DNA of 64,000 nt from an uncultured Gemmatimonadales bacterium (GTDB taxonomy: Bacteria; Gemmatimonadota; Gemmatimonadetes; Longimicrobiales; Gaopeijiaceae): positions 1-64,000 of the forward strand of contig CALFPJ010000026.1 in the NCBI GenBank assembly GCA_937919655.1, given 5' to 3'. Below are positions 1 through 8,190 of this stretch, piece after piece (the stretch's first letter is position 1; every line of letters starts with the position of its first letter). A model generated the notes under the pieces. It had not been told where the DNA came from and did no database searches. It worked only from the letters and a program-made list of their open reading frames with translations. The translations under genes and the position numbers were made by a program.

Positions 1-117
1 GTAACGGCGCTCCCACGCTCGAAGCGTGGCTGGAGTGAGGCCCGTGCGTTGGGCGACCACACGAATGGGGTGTCGGGGGGTTGTGTCGGTGTCATTCATG
101 ACAAAGACGATAGCATC

Positions 118-158
118 CTGTACAGCCCGTGTCAAACAAATATCCACAGACTGTTCGA
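118..158 (+). promoter_or_regulatory. Candidate 11-bp repeat operator upstream of the fasciclin gene
   Basis: Four sites start every 11 bp: CTGTACAG (118), GTGTCAAA (129), ATATCCAC (140) and CTGTTCGA (151). They fit nTGTnnAn loosely and end just before the -35 box at 166. An 11-bp-spaced direct repeat is the known layout of CarH operators (consensus nTnTACAn on the other strand). Two of the four matches are weak, so this is an inference from spacing plus resemblance to better arrays at 12108 and 24142. Confidence 0.35.
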
Positions 159-165
159 CGTTGCC

Positions 166-194
166 TTGACAACGACGACGACTGCCGTGATAAT
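166..194 (+). promoter_or_regulatory. Sigma-70-type promoter
   Basis: TTGACA (166-171), a 17-bp spacer and GATAAT (189-194) make a near-consensus housekeeping promoter. Transcription should begin near 201, giving a leader of about 50 nt before the start codon at 251. A palindrome TTGTACAA (207-214), flanked by the related TTGGACAC (196) and TCGTTATT (218) at 11-bp steps, lies over the expected start site and could hold a repressor. Confidence 0.65.
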
Positions 195-250
195 CTTGGA
201 CACTCGTTGTACAAGGGTCGTTATTGGGTCCTCTTTCCAGGAAGAAACAC

Positions 251-739
251 ATGATACGCCAGATCACCCTCGCCGCGGCCGCCGCGGCGCTTATCGCGGC
301 CCCGGTCGCGATCGAAGCTCAGTCCAGTAAGGACATCGTCGCCACCGCCATCGAAGCGGGCACCTTCAACACGCTCGTAGCGGCGCTGCAAGCAGCCGAC
401 CTCGTGGGTGCACTTCAGGGAGAAGGTCCGTTCACGGTCTTCGCCCCCACGGACGCGGCGTTCGCCAAGCTCCCGGCCGGCACGGTGGAGGCACTTCTCG
501 CCGACAAGGATAAGTTGATCGCGATCCTGACCTACCACGTCGTCTCGGGCAAAGTGATGTCTGACGCGGTGGTGGGCCTCAAATCGGCCATGACCCTGTC
601 CGGGGTCGCCGCGCCGATCGAGGTCCGGATGGGCAGCGTATACGTCGGTGGCTCGAAGGTCACAACGGCGGACGTGACCGCCTCCAACGGCGTCATTCAC
701 ATCATCGACACGGTGATGCTCCCGGCAGGGATGCAGTAG
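251..739 (+). CDS. Secreted fasciclin (FAS1) domain protein
   Basis: A 162-residue protein with an N-terminal signal peptide (about residues 1-24, ending in an Ala-rich stretch and EAQ) followed by a single FAS1 domain. The family landmarks are visible: [11 protein letters not shown] near residue 75, LTYHVVSGK, and the closing [18 protein letters not shown]1 proteins sit in the periplasm or on the surface and bind lipids, retinoid-like ligands or other cells. The start at 251 is preferred over an earlier in-frame start at 224 because AGGAAGA lies 5 nt upstream and it begins the signal peptide. It has its own strong promoter and possible repeat operators, and precedes the lipid/light operon, suggesting but not proving co-regulation. 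Confidence 0.9.
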   Translation: MIRQITLAAAAAALIAAPVAIEAQSSKDIVATAIEAGTFNTLVAALQAADLVGALQGEGPFTVFAPTDAAFAKLPAGTVEALLADKDKLIAILTYHVVSGKVMSDAVVGLKSAMTLSGVAAPIEVRMGSVYVGGSKVTTADVTASNGVIHIIDTVMLPAGMQ

Positions 740-777
740 GAGCTTGAGGGGGACTTCCACCTCGCTTGGGGATTCGT

Positions 778-803
778 GGCGGCCGGCGCACGCGCCGGCC
801 GCC
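778..803 (+). terminator. GC-rich perfect hairpin, possible terminator
   Basis: GGCGGCCGGCGC (778-789) is exactly complementary to 792-803, giving an 11-12 bp stem with a tiny loop 40 nt after the fasciclin stop. There is no T-run, so it may slow or end transcription only with Rho, or be an mRNA-stabilising structure. Confidence 0.4.
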
Positions 804-849
804 GCACCCCTTGCGGCTGTAAGAACCACTTCCCTTGAGACGCATCAGG

Positions 850-972
850 ATGAACGACTTCGTCAAGAAACCGGTTCCGTGGATTGTCGCCTCAGCTGAG
901 GATGTCATCACGATGACGGACAACAAGACAGTCGACCGGCAGCCCCCACTCCCCCTCCGGGAGCCGAGCTGA
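850..972 (+). CDS. Possible 40-residue leader protein
   Basis: An ATG at 850 opens a 40-codon frame ending at 972, only 2 nt before the start of the FAD oxidoreductase gene. The peptide starts MNDFVKKPVPWIVASAEDV and has a Pro-rich tail; it has no signal peptide or transmembrane segment. No good ribosome site precedes it (only AGG touching the ATG). It could couple translation to the downstream operon or simply be chance. I do not recognise it. Confidence 0.25.
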   Translation: MNDFVKKPVPWIVASAEDVITMTDNKTVDRQPPLPLREPS

Positions 973-974
973 TC

Positions 975-2204
975 ATGCGCGTCGCCATTGTCGGGAGCGG
1001 CGTGTCGGGACTCGTGGCGGCGCATTTGCTGCACCCAAGGCACGACATCACCGTCTTCGAGGCCCGCGACAGGATCGGCGGGCACGTGAACACGATTCCG
1101 GTCGAGACCGAGGGGGGCGCGTGGCATGTCGACACGGGCTTCATCGTCTACAACGAAGCCAACTACCCCAACTTCACCCGCCTGTTGAAGAAGCTCTCCG
1201 TAGGCACACAACCTTCGGACATGAGCTTCAGCGTCAGGTGTGACCGCACCGGACTCGAATACAACGGTTCGACGCTGCGCCAACTCTTCGTGCAGAAGAG
1301 GAATCTGATCCGCCCGGGCTTCTACCGGATGATCCGTGACATCCTCCGCTTCAACGCGGAAGCGCCCGGCGCCATCGCCAACGGCTCGGCCGGAATGTCC
1401 ATGGCCGAATACTTGGAGCACGGAAAGTACTCTTCCCGGCTGGCCGACCACTACCTCGTCCCCATGGCCTCTGCGCTTTGGTCGATGCCCCGCGGCAAGG
1501 TCCTGGAGATGCCCGCCGAGTTCTTCGTGCGCTTCTTCGACAACCATGGCATGCTCGAGGTCGACAACCGCCCGAAGTGGCGCGTGGTGGAGGGAGGATC
1601 GGCGAGTTACCTAGGCCCGCTCGTGGCACCGTTCAAGGAACGCATCCGAAGCTCGACCCCCGTCCAGAGCATCCGCCGCCATAACGACGAAGTGACCGTA
1701 AACGGGGAGCGCTTCGACGAAGTGATTCTGGCGTGCCACGCGGACCAAGCCCTGGGCATGTTGGCCGACCCGAGCGCGTCCGAGCGCGAGATCCTGGGCG
1801 CCCTGCCCTTTCAAGAGAACCAGGTCGTCCTGCACACAGACACGAACGTGCTTCCCCACCGGCAAAAGGCATGGGGTGCCTGGAACTACCACATCCGCCG
1901 TGAGGAGCATGAGCCCGTTACGGTCACGTACGACATGAACATCCTGCAGTCCCTCGCTGCACCCGAAACGTTTTGCGTGACGTTGAACCCGCCGGAGTGG
2001 ATCGACCCGTCTCGTATTCTCTACGAGACCACGTTCGACCACCCGGTGTTCACCGCTGCGGGGACTTTGGCGCAGGCCCGCCGCGGCGAGATCAGCGGCG
2101 TAAACCGCACCCATTATTGCGGCGCCTATTGGGGCTTTGGCTTCCACGAAGACGGGGTCAGAAGCGCCGTCGACGTCGGCCGGACCTTCCGAGCAGAGCT
2201 TTGA
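975..2204 (+). CDS. FAD-dependent amine-oxidase-like oxidoreductase (lipid-modification cluster)
   Basis: A 409-residue flavoprotein of the COG2907 type. The Rossmann FAD signature (VAIVGSGVSGLVAAHLL, then FEARDRIGGHV) occupies residues 3-36, and the C-terminus ends with the expected FAD-closing segment (YWGFGFHEDGVRSAVDVG). This family is nearly always followed by DUF1365 and a cyclopropane-synthase homologue, as here. In alphaproteobacteria flavin enzymes of this cluster act on acyl chains of membrane phospholipids in furan-fatty-acid synthesis, UfaD being the desaturase; equivalence here is inferred from context. It is the first solid gene of a seven-gene operon whose members overlap by 4 nt, the last being separated by 2 nt. 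Confidence 0.9.
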   Translation: MRVAIVGSGVSGLVAAHLLHPRHDITVFEARDRIGGHVNTIPVETEGGAWHVDTGFIVYNEANYPNFTRLLKKLSVGTQPSDMSFSVRCDRTGLEYNGSTLRQLFVQKRNLIRPGFYRMIRDILRFNAEAPGAIANGSAGMSMAEYLEHGKYSSRLADHYLVPMASALWSMPRGKVLEMPAEFFVRFFDNHGMLEVDNRPKWRVVEGGSASYLGPLVAPFKERIRSSTPVQSIRRHNDEVTVNGERFDEVILACHADQALGMLADPSASEREILGALPFQENQVVLHTDTNVLPHRQKAWGAWNYHIRREEHEPVTVTYDMNILQSLAAPETFCVTLNPPEWIDPSRILYETTFDHPVFTAAGTLAQARRGEISGVNRTHYCGAYWGFGFHEDGVRSAVDVGRTFRAEL

Positions 2205-2959
2205 ACAGCTGCCTCTACTTCGGAACCGTTCAGCATCGACGGTTCGCTCCCAGAGCACACTCGTTCTCGTACTCGATCTTCCAGATGTACCTGGACCTCG
2301 ACGAAGTGCCGGAGCTGTTCGACGGACGCCTGCTCTGGTCGGCCCGCAGGCCGGCGCCAGCCTGGTTCCGACGCTCCGACTACCTGGGGGACCCGGACGA
2401 GACGCTCGATGAAGCGGTGCGCCGCGAAGCCCAACGCCAAACCGGGACCCGACCCGAAGGTCCCATCCGGGTGCTGACGCATCTTCGCTACCTGGGCTTG
2501 GTCATGAACCCCGTGACCTTCTACTACTGCTTCGACCGCACCGGTGAGCACGTCGAGGTCATTCTCGCTGAGATCACCAACACCCCCTGGAAGGAATGCC
2601 ACGTGTACGCGCTCGCGGCGGGCCCGGACCGGCAGGAAGCCACGGGGCACCGACATCGCTTTGGAAAGCAGTTCCACGTGTCTCCCTTCTTCGCAATGGA
2701 CCACGCCTACGACTGGCGCTTCGGCGAACCCGGTGACCGGCTCCACGTGCACATGGAGAACTACGCGGAAGGCTCTCGCGTCTTCGACGCCACGCTCTCG
2801 CTGCGTCGGCAGGAGATCACGGGCGGTTCGCTCGCCATGGCACTCGCGCGCTTCCCTTGGATGACCGCCAAGGTCGCCGGCGGCATTTACTGGCAAGCCG
2901 CCCGGTTGTGGGCGAAGCGCACCCCATTTTTCACCCATCCGGAAAGGCAATCCGCATGA
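2201..2959 (+). CDS. DUF1365 family protein
   Basis: A 252-residue protein. The TTG at 2201 overlaps the upstream stop by 4 nt (TTGA) and gives the N-terminus LNSCLYFGTVQHRRF, exactly where DUF1365 proteins begin (normally MNSALYFG-V-HRR), so the longer reading from 1973 is rejected. Further family features are the YLGLVMNPVTFYYCFD segment near residue 95, NTPWKECHVYAL, and KQFHVSPFFAMDHAYDWRF. The biochemistry of DUF1365 is not settled; its constant pairing with the FAD oxidoreductase and CFA-like methyltransferase suggests oxidation or handling of modified acyl chains, possibly the UfaO-type oxygenation step. Confidence 0.9.
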   Translation: MNSCLYFGTVQHRRFAPRAHSFSYSIFQMYLDLDEVPELFDGRLLWSARRPAPAWFRRSDYLGDPDETLDEAVRREAQRQTGTRPEGPIRVLTHLRYLGLVMNPVTFYYCFDRTGEHVEVILAEITNTPWKECHVYALAAGPDRQEATGHRHRFGKQFHVSPFFAMDHAYDWRFGEPGDRLHVHMENYAEGSRVFDATLSLRRQEITGGSLAMALARFPWMTAKVAGGIYWQAARLWAKRTPFFTHPERQSA

Positions 2960-4194
2960 CCCTCATCGATGGTATGGCCCGCCGCGCGGTGGAGGCCCGA
3001 CTGCGTCGCCTAAGCGAAGGTCGACTCACCATACGAGAAGGAGGCAACATTACGGTTTACGGATCGGGTGATGGCCCCTCAGCCACACTCACGATCCACG
3101 ATTCGGGCTTCTACGCCGCACTCGCGTTCGGTGGCCACCTGGGCGCGGCCGAGTCCTACATCTCAGGCGGATGGGACACGGACGACCTGACCGCCCTCGT
3201 CCAACTTCTCGTCCGCAATCGTGACGTGCTGGATTCACTCGAAACTGGCCTGGCGCGACTCGTCCAACCGGCGAGGGCGCTGCTGCACGCCATCAACCGA
3301 AACACCAAACGCGGCAGCAAGCGCAACATCGTCGCGCACTACGATCTGGGTAACGCACTCTTCGAGGCGTTTCTAGACGAAACCATGACGTACTCGGCCG
3401 GGATCTTCCCCACGCCTGAGGCATCCATGCGCGACGCCTCCATCGAGAAGTACGATCGTCTGTGTCGCAAACTCGAGCTCACGTCGGCGGATCACGTACT
3501 GGAGATCGGCACCGGCTGGGGCGGCTTCGCGATCCACGCGGCGTCCACCTACGGATGCCGGGTCACGACGACGACCATCTCCAACGAGCAGTACGCGCTC
3601 GCCCAGTCGCGGGTCGAAGCGGCCGGATTGAGTCATCTGATCACGCTCCTTCAGGATGACTACCGCGACCTCGAGGGCACCTACGACAAGCTGGTATCCA
3701 TCGAGATGATCGAGGCAGTAGGGCACCAGTACTTCGATGAGTACTTCCGCCAGTGTGCCCGGCTCCTCTCCGCCGATGGTCTCGCGGCGATCCAGGCCAT
3801 CACGATCCAGGACCGCATGTACGAATCGGCACGAAAGGAAGTCGACTTCATCAAGAAGTACATCTTCCCTGGCAGCTGTATTCCCGCGGTGTCCGTGCTG
3901 GCCTCGGCTGCGGCCCCGACCGACCTCCGGCTCGTGCATCTTGAGGACATCACACCCCACTACGCCGAAACATTACGCCGGTGGAAGTCCCGTTTCCACG
4001 CCAACTGGGGGGAGATCGCCGCCCACGGATACGGCGAAGATTTCAGGCGGATGTGGGACTTCTACTTGTCTTACTGTGAAGGCGGTTTCAACGAGGCCGT
4101 CATCGGAAGCGTTCAGTTGGTGTTCGCGAAACCGAGGGCGTCCGCCGCCCTGGCCGGCGGAGTCGTTCGGCGCCTGGAGACCATCGCATCATGA
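2956..4194 (+). CDS. Cyclopropane-fatty-acyl-phospholipid synthase-like methyltransferase
   Basis: A 412-residue SAM-dependent enzyme of the CFA/mycolic acid synthase family. Residues 126-151 hold the substrate-entry signature (AHYDLGNALFEAFLDETM), and the SAM motif VLEIGTGWGGFA is at 181-192. ATG at 2956 overlaps the DUF1365 stop (ATGA). The cysteine found in classical CFA synthases after the TYS of this signature (YSCAYF/W) is replaced: here it reads TYSAGIF. That change, and the FAD-enzyme and DUF1365 neighbours, favour a UfaM-like role (methylating an unsaturated acyl chain without ring closure) over plain cyclopropanation. Acts at the cytoplasmic face of the membrane. Confidence 0.88.
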   Translation: MTLIDGMARRAVEARLRRLSEGRLTIREGGNITVYGSGDGPSATLTIHDSGFYAALAFGGHLGAAESYISGGWDTDDLTALVQLLVRNRDVLDSLETGLARLVQPARALLHAINRNTKRGSKRNIVAHYDLGNALFEAFLDETMTYSAGIFPTPEASMRDASIEKYDRLCRKLELTSADHVLEIGTGWGGFAIHAASTYGCRVTTTTISNEQYALAQSRVEAAGLSHLITLLQDDYRDLEGTYDKLVSIEMIEAVGHQYFDEYFRQCARLLSADGLAAIQAITIQDRMYESARKEVDFIKKYIFPGSCIPAVSVLASAAAPTDLRLVHLEDITPHYAETLRRWKSRFHANWGEIAAHGYGEDFRRMWDFYLSYCEGGFNEAVIGSVQLVFAKPRASAALAGGVVRRLETIAS

Positions 4195-5204
4195 TCGCAT
4201 CGACTGGCATCGCTCTAGCCGAGCGCGGCTTCGTGCCCCTATCGGGGCTTCGGCTCGGCATTCGGAACCTCCTCAAGCAACGCCTCCGCGACAGCGCCTC
4301 CGCCCCGAGCATCGAGGCGTTCACGCGTGAGTTGGCTGAGAGCCCTATCGCTCTGGCCACCGATAAGGCGAACGAACAGCACTACGAGCTTCCGCCGGAA
4401 TTCTTCGCCCTGGTATTGGGCCCGCACCTGAAGTACAGCGGTGCATTCTGGCCGGACGGCACGAAGGACCTCGACGGGGCCGAGATCCGCATGCTCGAGC
4501 TCACCTGTGCGCGGGCCGAACTCGAGGATGGGCAAGATATCTTGGAGTTGGGCTGCGGGTGGGGCTCGCTCACCCTGCACATGGCGCGCACGTATCCGAA
4601 CAGCCGCATCACGGCGGTCTCGAACTCCGCGCCTCAGCGGCGCTATATCGAAGCCAATGCACCGAAGAACGTCCGTGTCGTGACTGCGGATATGAACGAC
4701 TTCACGCCGGAAGGAGTCTTCGACCGCGTCGTCAGCGTCGAGATGTTCGAGCATATGCGAAACTACGAGGAGCTACTGCGTCGGATCCGCAGCTGGCTCC
4801 AACCGGACGGGAAGCTCTTCGTTCACATTTTCTGCCATCGTGAGCACGCCTATCCGTTCGAGGTCGAAGGCGAGCACAACTGGATGGGTCGGTACTTCTT
4901 CACCGGTGGAATCATGCCCTCCTTCGATCTGTTGCCGCGTTTCGATCGGGACATGGTGGTCGAGGAGCAGTGGGCGGTGGACGGGACCCACTACAGCAAA
5001 ACCGCCCGAGCTTGGCGTGAGAATCTCGAGAGCAAGCGCCCGGAGGTGGCCAAGGTCCTGCGCCCGACGTACGGCCACGAGGCGGGGACATGGTACCATC
5101 GCTGGCGCCTCTTCTTCCTGTCGTGCGAAGAGCTTTTCGGATACCGAGGCGGCTCGGAGTGGCTGGTCGGGCACTATCGCTTCTCGGCGAGGCCCGCAGA
5201 ATGA
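4191..5204 (+). CDS. Second CFA-family SAM-dependent methyltransferase
   Basis: A 337-residue methyltransferase of COG2230, closer to the coclaurine-N-methyltransferase-like branch than to true CFA synthases. It shows QHYELPPEFFALVLGPHLKYSGAFW near residues 63-87, SAM motif DILELGCGWGSLTLHMA, and VSVEMFEHMRNY. The usual YSCC/YSCA cysteine is again absent (YSGAFW). It overlaps the preceding gene by 4 nt. By analogy with FufM of Rhodopseudomonas, a second methylation of a furan ring is one possible function, but small-molecule methylation cannot be excluded. Confidence 0.82.
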   Translation: MIASTGIALAERGFVPLSGLRLGIRNLLKQRLRDSASAPSIEAFTRELAESPIALATDKANEQHYELPPEFFALVLGPHLKYSGAFWPDGTKDLDGAEIRMLELTCARAELEDGQDILELGCGWGSLTLHMARTYPNSRITAVSNSAPQRRYIEANAPKNVRVVTADMNDFTPEGVFDRVVSVEMFEHMRNYEELLRRIRSWLQPDGKLFVHIFCHREHAYPFEVEGEHNWMGRYFFTGGIMPSFDLLPRFDRDMVVEEQWAVDGTHYSKTARAWRENLESKRPEVAKVLRPTYGHEAGTWYHRWRLFFLSCEELFGYRGGSEWLVGHYRFSARPAE

Positions 5205-5677
5205 CCAGGCACGTCCTAGAGCGCCGGCAGATCGTGCCCGCCGACTTGCACACGGTCTTCAGCTTCTTCGAGGATCCATGGAATCTCGAGAGGCTGACCC
5301 CTCCATGGCTCAACTTCAACGTGCGCGCCACCACGGACCGCAAGGTTCGCCTCGGCACGGAGATCGAGTACCGACTTCGCTGGCAGATCTTCCCCATGAC
5401 ATGGCGGTCTCGGATTTCTGAGTACGTCCCAGGCGTACGCTTCGCGGATGAAATGCTCGAAGGGCCCTACAAGCGTTGGTACCATCGTCATCTCTTCAAT
5501 GAAGTCAGTGCCGGGGTCGAGATCGTGGACATCGTGGAGTATGAACTGCCCCTCGGCCCACTAGGCCGTATTGTGCACGCGGCGGTCATCCGCAGCCAAC
5601 TCGAAAGCATCTTCGACTACCGACGCAGGGCCGCGACCAGACTCTTCGAGGAAGCGCGTTTGGTGATCGGTCGATGA
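5201..5677 (+). CDS. SRPBCC-family ligand-binding protein
   Basis: A 158-residue START/Bet v1-like protein, recognised from the opening VLERRQIVPADLHTVFSFFEDPWNLERLTPPWL and the later PGVRFADEMLEGPYKRWYHRHLF. Such proteins bind hydrophobic ligands in a deep pocket and are common in photolyase/lipid-stress clusters. The start at 5201 overlaps the previous stop (ATGA); the in-frame extension back to 5090 lies inside the methyltransferase gene and is unlikely. No signal peptide, so cytosolic. Ligand unknown; an acyl chain or isoprenoid would fit the operon. Confidence 0.82.
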   Translation: MTRHVLERRQIVPADLHTVFSFFEDPWNLERLTPPWLNFNVRATTDRKVRLGTEIEYRLRWQIFPMTWRSRISEYVPGVRFADEMLEGPYKRWYHRHLFNEVSAGVEIVDIVEYELPLGPLGRIVHAAVIRSQLESIFDYRRRAATRLFEEARLVIGR

Positions 5678-6417
5678 GCGGCGAGCTCCAGACCCTCGAG
5701 GTCGATCGTCCTGCGGGCGCTGTCGAAGGCCATCCCGTCGCAGACCGCGTCCGCGCCCGGCTGATCGCGGCGGGTCAGCGTTTCCACGCGAACGACAACA
5801 TCAGCGCGTTCTTGGAGACTGGAGAGCTTGACGAGATCCAGGCTGAGGTCGCCGTGCAGCTCCAGGGAGTCCTGGAAGCGCTCGTGATCGACACCGACAG
5901 CGACCATAACACGCACGACACGGCCCGCCGCGTCGCGAAGATGTTCATCAGAGAGGTGTTCGGGGGCCGTTATGCCCCGGCGCCCCCGGTGACGGAGTTC
6001 CCGAACATCGCTGGGCTGAGCGAGTTAATGATTGTCGGCCCCATCACAGTGCGCAGCGCGTGCTCACACCACCTGTGCCCGATCATCGGCCAGGTGTGGG
6101 TCGGGGTCATGCCGAACGAAAGCTCGGACCTGATCGGCCTGTCGAAGTACGCGCGCCTCGTGGAGTGGGTGATGTCGCGCCCCCAGATCCAAGAGGAGGC
6201 GATCGCCCAGCTCGCCGACCTTCTTCAAGAGAAGATGCGCCCGGACGGCCTGGCCGTGGTAATGACCGCGGATCACTTCTGCATGCAGTGGCGCGGAGTG
6301 AGAGACATGGATTCGAAGATGACGAACAGCGTTATGCGTGGGTCATTCCTCAAAAACGGCGGCCTGCGGCGGGAATTCCTTGCGCTCCTGGCCAGCCAAC
6401 AATCGGGAGGTCGTTAG
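5674..6417 (+). CDS. folE: GTP cyclohydrolase I
   Basis: A 247-residue FolE, converting GTP to 7,8-dihydroneopterin triphosphate, the first step of folate/pterin synthesis. The zinc ligands are visible: Cys130 and His133 in SACSHHLCPIIGQ and Cys203 in DHFCMQWRGV. The helix GLSKYARLVEWVMSRPQIQE (155-174) and MTNSVMRGSF are also family-typical. It overlaps the SRPBCC gene by 4 nt. Extra folE copies often sit with photolyase genes, where the product can feed the folate antenna chromophore (MTHF) or a pterin; that link is inference here. Confidence 0.93.
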   Translation: MSGELQTLEVDRPAGAVEGHPVADRVRARLIAAGQRFHANDNISAFLETGELDEIQAEVAVQLQGVLEALVIDTDSDHNTHDTARRVAKMFIREVFGGRYAPAPPVTEFPNIAGLSELMIVGPITVRSACSHHLCPIIGQVWVGVMPNESSDLIGLSKYARLVEWVMSRPQIQEEAIAQLADLLQEKMRPDGLAVVMTADHFCMQWRGVRDMDSKMTNSVMRGSFLKNGGLRREFLALLASQQSGGR

Positions 6418-6419
6418 AG

Positions 6420-6842
6420 ATGCTGGTACGTCTGCTTTATGCCAGCCGGGGGGTCGAGCCCATCAACCAGTCCGTGCTCGACTCGATTCTGCAGCAGTCA
6501 CGGGCCCAGAACGCGGAAATGGGCATCACGGGCGTCTTATGCGCCTACGAGGACGGGAACGGATTCCTGCAGGCCCTCGAGGGTGGTCGCTCCGAGGTGA
6601 ACCGGCTGTACAACAAGATCGTCTGCGACGACCGCCACACCGACGTCGTCCTGCTCGATTACGCCGAAATTCACGAACGCCGCTTCGCGAATTGGCGCAT
6701 GGGGCGTATCGACCTGGGTCGCGTGAACCCGAGTGTGCTCTTGCGCTACTGTGAGCACCCCCGGCTGGACCCGACCTCGCTCACCGCGCGTGCGGCGATG
6801 GCGATGCTCGAGGAGCTCACGAGTACCTTGTCGAGCGCCTAA
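6420..6842 (+). CDS. BLUF-domain blue-light photoreceptor
   Basis: A 140-residue protein that is essentially one BLUF domain (sensor of blue light using FAD) with a short helical tail. The photoactive triad is present: Tyr7 (LLYAS), Asn31 and Gln51 (GFLQALEG), plus the GITGVL motif. Start 6420 is 2 nt after the folE stop and avoids a long extension through folE. As a short BLUF protein it probably signals through protein-protein contact rather than an attached enzyme. Last gene of the operon; its 3' end overlaps the convergent MFS gene by 26 nt. Confidence 0.93.
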   Translation: MLVRLLYASRGVEPINQSVLDSILQQSRAQNAEMGITGVLCAYEDGNGFLQALEGGRSEVNRLYNKIVCDDRHTDVVLLDYAEIHERRFANWRMGRIDLGRVNPSVLLRYCEHPRLDPTSLTARAAMAMLEELTSTLSSA

Positions 6843-8190
6843 GCAGCTCCGCACGCACCTCGGCGTGCCGCTCACGCGTGATCGGGAATCCATACAGGAA
6901 TAGCGCCCCGATCCCCATGAGCAGGGCCGGCACGCCACCGTACACCCACATGAGGCGACCCTGAATGACGGCAGAGATCATCGGGTCGGCAGGGTCGTAG
7001 CCGAGCACACTGGGCAGCGTGGTGCCGAGCACCACACCGAACGCGAGCGAGAGCTTGATGGTCATTCCCCATGCGGCAAAGAAGAGCCCCGAACGCTGCT
7101 CACCGCTCTCGAGCGTATCGACATCGATCACGTCCGCGGCAATGGAATTCGCGAGGAACAGAATCGACGCGAAGCTCGACCCCCGAACCACGATAATCGC
7201 GATTAGGGCCGCGGTGTGACCTTCTCGTAGGAACACCAGGGGCAGGCTCCAGACCGCAATCCACATCGCGGCCGCCAGCAGTGCCCGATGTTTGCCGATC
7301 CGAACCGAAATCGCCAACCACAACGGGATTCCGGCGAGCGTGGCGACGTTCTCCAGCAAGATCATGGTGGGAAAGCGACGCTCGTCCGCCATGACGTCCG
7401 CGAGGACGAGCCGGTGCAGCGTCCCCTGAATCGCCACGCCGGACACGAAGAACAGGACGCAGCCGACCATCCGCAGGAACGCCGGGTTCCTTGCCACGAT
7501 CTTTAGGCCGACCAGGGTGCTGCGCCGCTCATGCCGGAAACCCTCGGGCGCCCCTTCGGGAACGCCCATGACACAGACGGCCAGCAGGATCGGCAGACCG
7601 ATGACGACGGCGGTCGCGATGCCGCGCAGTTGGTCGGCCGCGTCCTCGACGCCTCGCACCGCCAGCCACACAACCGCAGCCAGCAGCCCAACCTGCCCCA
7701 CCGTCGCGATCGCCTCGCGCCACCCGGTGACGCGCGAGCGCTCGTCGTAGTCCGTGGACAGCTCGGCGCCCCACGCCTTGTGGGGCAGGTCGATCATGGT
7801 GAAGCCCAGGTACAGGATCGCAGACCAGACAGCCAGATGAGTGGCAGACGCGGCGTCTCCCGGGACGAAGACCTTCCACAGGCCGAGCAGGAAGAGAGGA
7901 GCTCCCAGCAGCATCCAAGGCTTCCGACGCCCGAGCGGCAGGCGCAGCCGGTCGCTAAGCGCCCCGATGAGCGGATCGGTGACGACGTCCAGCAACCGGG
8001 AAAGAGCGATCGCGCCTCCGACGGCCGCCAATGACACGCCCAGATCATCGGCGTAGAACGCTGGCACGAAGAGCGCCAACGGCAGCGCCGCCACGGCCGT
8101 CACAAGCGACGGCGCCGAGTATGCGAGGAGCCGCCCGCGGCTCAGGCGCTGAAGTGCGCGGGTCGGCTTATCACCGTGGTCGTCCGGCAC
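6817..8190 (-). CDS. MFS transporter of the GPH (sugar:cation symporter-like) family
   Basis: A 457-residue inner-membrane carrier with about 12 hydrophobic segments. The GPH/MelB signature is seen early: LSRLLDVVTDPLIGALSDRLRLPLGRRKPWML (about residues 64-95). It begins with GTG at 8190, sharing one base with the stop of the upstream DUF1295 gene (TAGTG), so it is translationally coupled as the last gene of the photolyase operon. Similar carriers recur in light and singlet-oxygen regulons of proteobacteria; the substrate is not known and a sugar is not implied. Confidence 0.85.
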   Translation of the reverse strand: MPDDHGDKPTRALQRLSRGRLLAYSAPSLVTAVAALPLALFVPAFYADDLGVSLAAVGGAIALSRLLDVVTDPLIGALSDRLRLPLGRRKPWMLLGAPLFLLGLWKVFVPGDAASATHLAVWSAILYLGFTMIDLPHKAWGAELSTDYDERSRVTGWREAIATVGQVGLLAAVVWLAVRGVEDAADQLRGIATAVVIGLPILLAVCVMGVPEGAPEGFRHERRSTLVGLKIVARNPAFLRMVGCVLFFVSGVAIQGTLHRLVLADVMADERRFPTMILLENVATLAGIPLWLAISVRIGKHRALLAAAMWIAVWSLPLVFLREGHTAALIAIIVVRGSSFASILFLANSIAADVIDVDTLESGEQRSGLFFAAWGMTIKLSLAFGVVLGTTLPSVLGYDPADPMISAVIQGRLMWVYGGVPALLMGIGALFLYGFPITRERHAEVRAELLRRSTRYS

